From: CAZPUI01 sp964415525
Lineage (GTDB): Bacteria; Acidobacteriota; Holophagae; Holophagales; Holophagaceae
Reading direction: 5' to 3'
NCBI GenBank assembly: GCA_964415525.1
Contig: CAYQAS010000178.1
Coordinates: 1 to 6,410 of the forward strand
DNA length: 6,410 nucleotides
A program made the translations under genes and the position numbers. Positions 6,046-6,410 of the stretch are shown here, piece after piece (within the stretch, counting starts at the first letter, position 1; each line of letters begins with the position of its first letter). The notes under the pieces are model-generated. The model was not told where the DNA came from, did not search any database, and saw only the letters and a program-made list of their open reading frames with translations.

Positions 6046-6410
6046 ATGATCATCCGTCCCTATGGCGACACTCTGAACGATGGCGCGGTGCAGTTGTCCT
6101 TCACGCTCCCGGTGCCGGAAGGCCCCCGCGGGCGTGAGGCGGCGCGGCTCTTCGCGGAGAAGCTGGGCTTCCAGCACGTGGACGTGGTGCACGCGACGAG
6201 CCTCTCCGAGGGCTTCTCGATGTACGTGGCGTACGGCAAGACCGAGCTGAGCCTCGACTACGACACGATCCAGATCGAGGACGCCACCGGCGAGACGGTG
6301 TACTCGATGAACGAGGCGTGCGACGTGATCCGCGAGAAGCTCGGCCGCAAGGTGGTCGTGGTGGGCGCCTGCACGGGCTTCGACGCGCACACCGTGGGCA
6401 TCGACGCCAT
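6046..6410 (+). CDS. kamE: lysine 5,6-aminomutase beta subunit, N-terminal part (runs off the window)
   Basis: This small, cobalamin-binding subunit partners KamD. Only the first 121 complete codons are present. The start MIIRPYGDTLNDGAVQLSFT is typical of the family. GRKVVVVGACTGFDAHTVG (100-118) contains the base-off B12 motif D113-x-H115-x-x-G118, in which the His replaces dimethylbenzimidazole as lower cobalt ligand. The lysine that forms the Schiff base with PLP would follow about 11 residues after that His, just beyond the right edge, so it cannot be checked. The N-terminal part before the Rossmann-like domain is the dimerisation region in the known structure. ATG 6046 has GGAG (6036-6039) 6 nt upstream, immediately after repeat R4. 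The protein is cytoplasmic and expected to be cotranslated with kamD from the same transcript. Confidence 0.96.
   Translation, partial: MIIRPYGDTLNDGAVQLSFTLPVPEGPRGREAARLFAEKLGFQHVDVVHATSLSEGFSMYVAYGKTELSLDYDTIQIEDATGETVYSMNEACDVIREKLGRKVVVVGACTGFDAHTVGIDA

Noticed and set aside
5893..6390. - strand open frame of 165 codons at the right end
   Set aside because: It is antisense to kamE and repeat R4. The + strand frame encodes recognisable KamE with a B12 motif and a good ribosome binding site.

Overview
The window holds most of a lysine-fermentation operon. All genes read left to right on the + strand, and the operon runs off both ends. In order: the last 63 codons of a DUF849/BKACE-family enzyme (best read as kce, 3-keto-5-aminohexanoate cleavage enzyme); kamA (lysine 2,3-aminomutase); kamB and kamC (the proposed reactivase pair for the B12-dependent mutase; KamC has a MutS-type ATPase domain); kamD (lysine 5,6-aminomutase alpha subunit); and the first 121 codons of kamE (beta subunit). 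No promoter, tRNA, rRNA, mobile-element gene or CRISPR array is visible.

How the genes work together: KamA (radical SAM, PLP) converts L-lysine to beta-lysine. KamD-KamE (adenosylcobalamin, PLP) moves the terminal amino group to give 3,5-diaminohexanoate. A dehydrogenase (kdd), not in the window, would make 3-keto-5-aminohexanoate. Kce would then cleave this with acetyl-CoA towards acetoacetate and 3-aminobutyryl-CoA. KamB and KamC are thought to restore the B12 mutase after its coenzyme is damaged.

The most unusual feature is outside the genes. Four of the five gene junctions (194-356, 1618-1737, 4189-4337, 5896-6046) are filled almost entirely by copies of one long imperfect inverted repeat. 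Each is built from 9-nt units of the type CACGGAGNA on the left arm and CTCCGTGTT on the right. All four have the same orientation, begin 6-13 nt after a stop codon and end 23-39 nt before the next start. The only junction without one is kamB/kamC, where stop and start overlap (GTGA). These hairpins could be a selfish REP/MITE-like family or intra-operon RNA punctuation; the sequence alone does not decide.

Organism: genes are GC-rich (roughly two-thirds by eye), with mostly clear Shine-Dalgarno sites and a complete lysine-fermentation gene set. CCACGGAG-type intergenic repeats of this look are, from memory, common in Holophaga/Geothrix-type Acidobacteriota and some other environmental bacteria. 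A Holophagae-like anaerobe is my best guess, held with moderate to low confidence.
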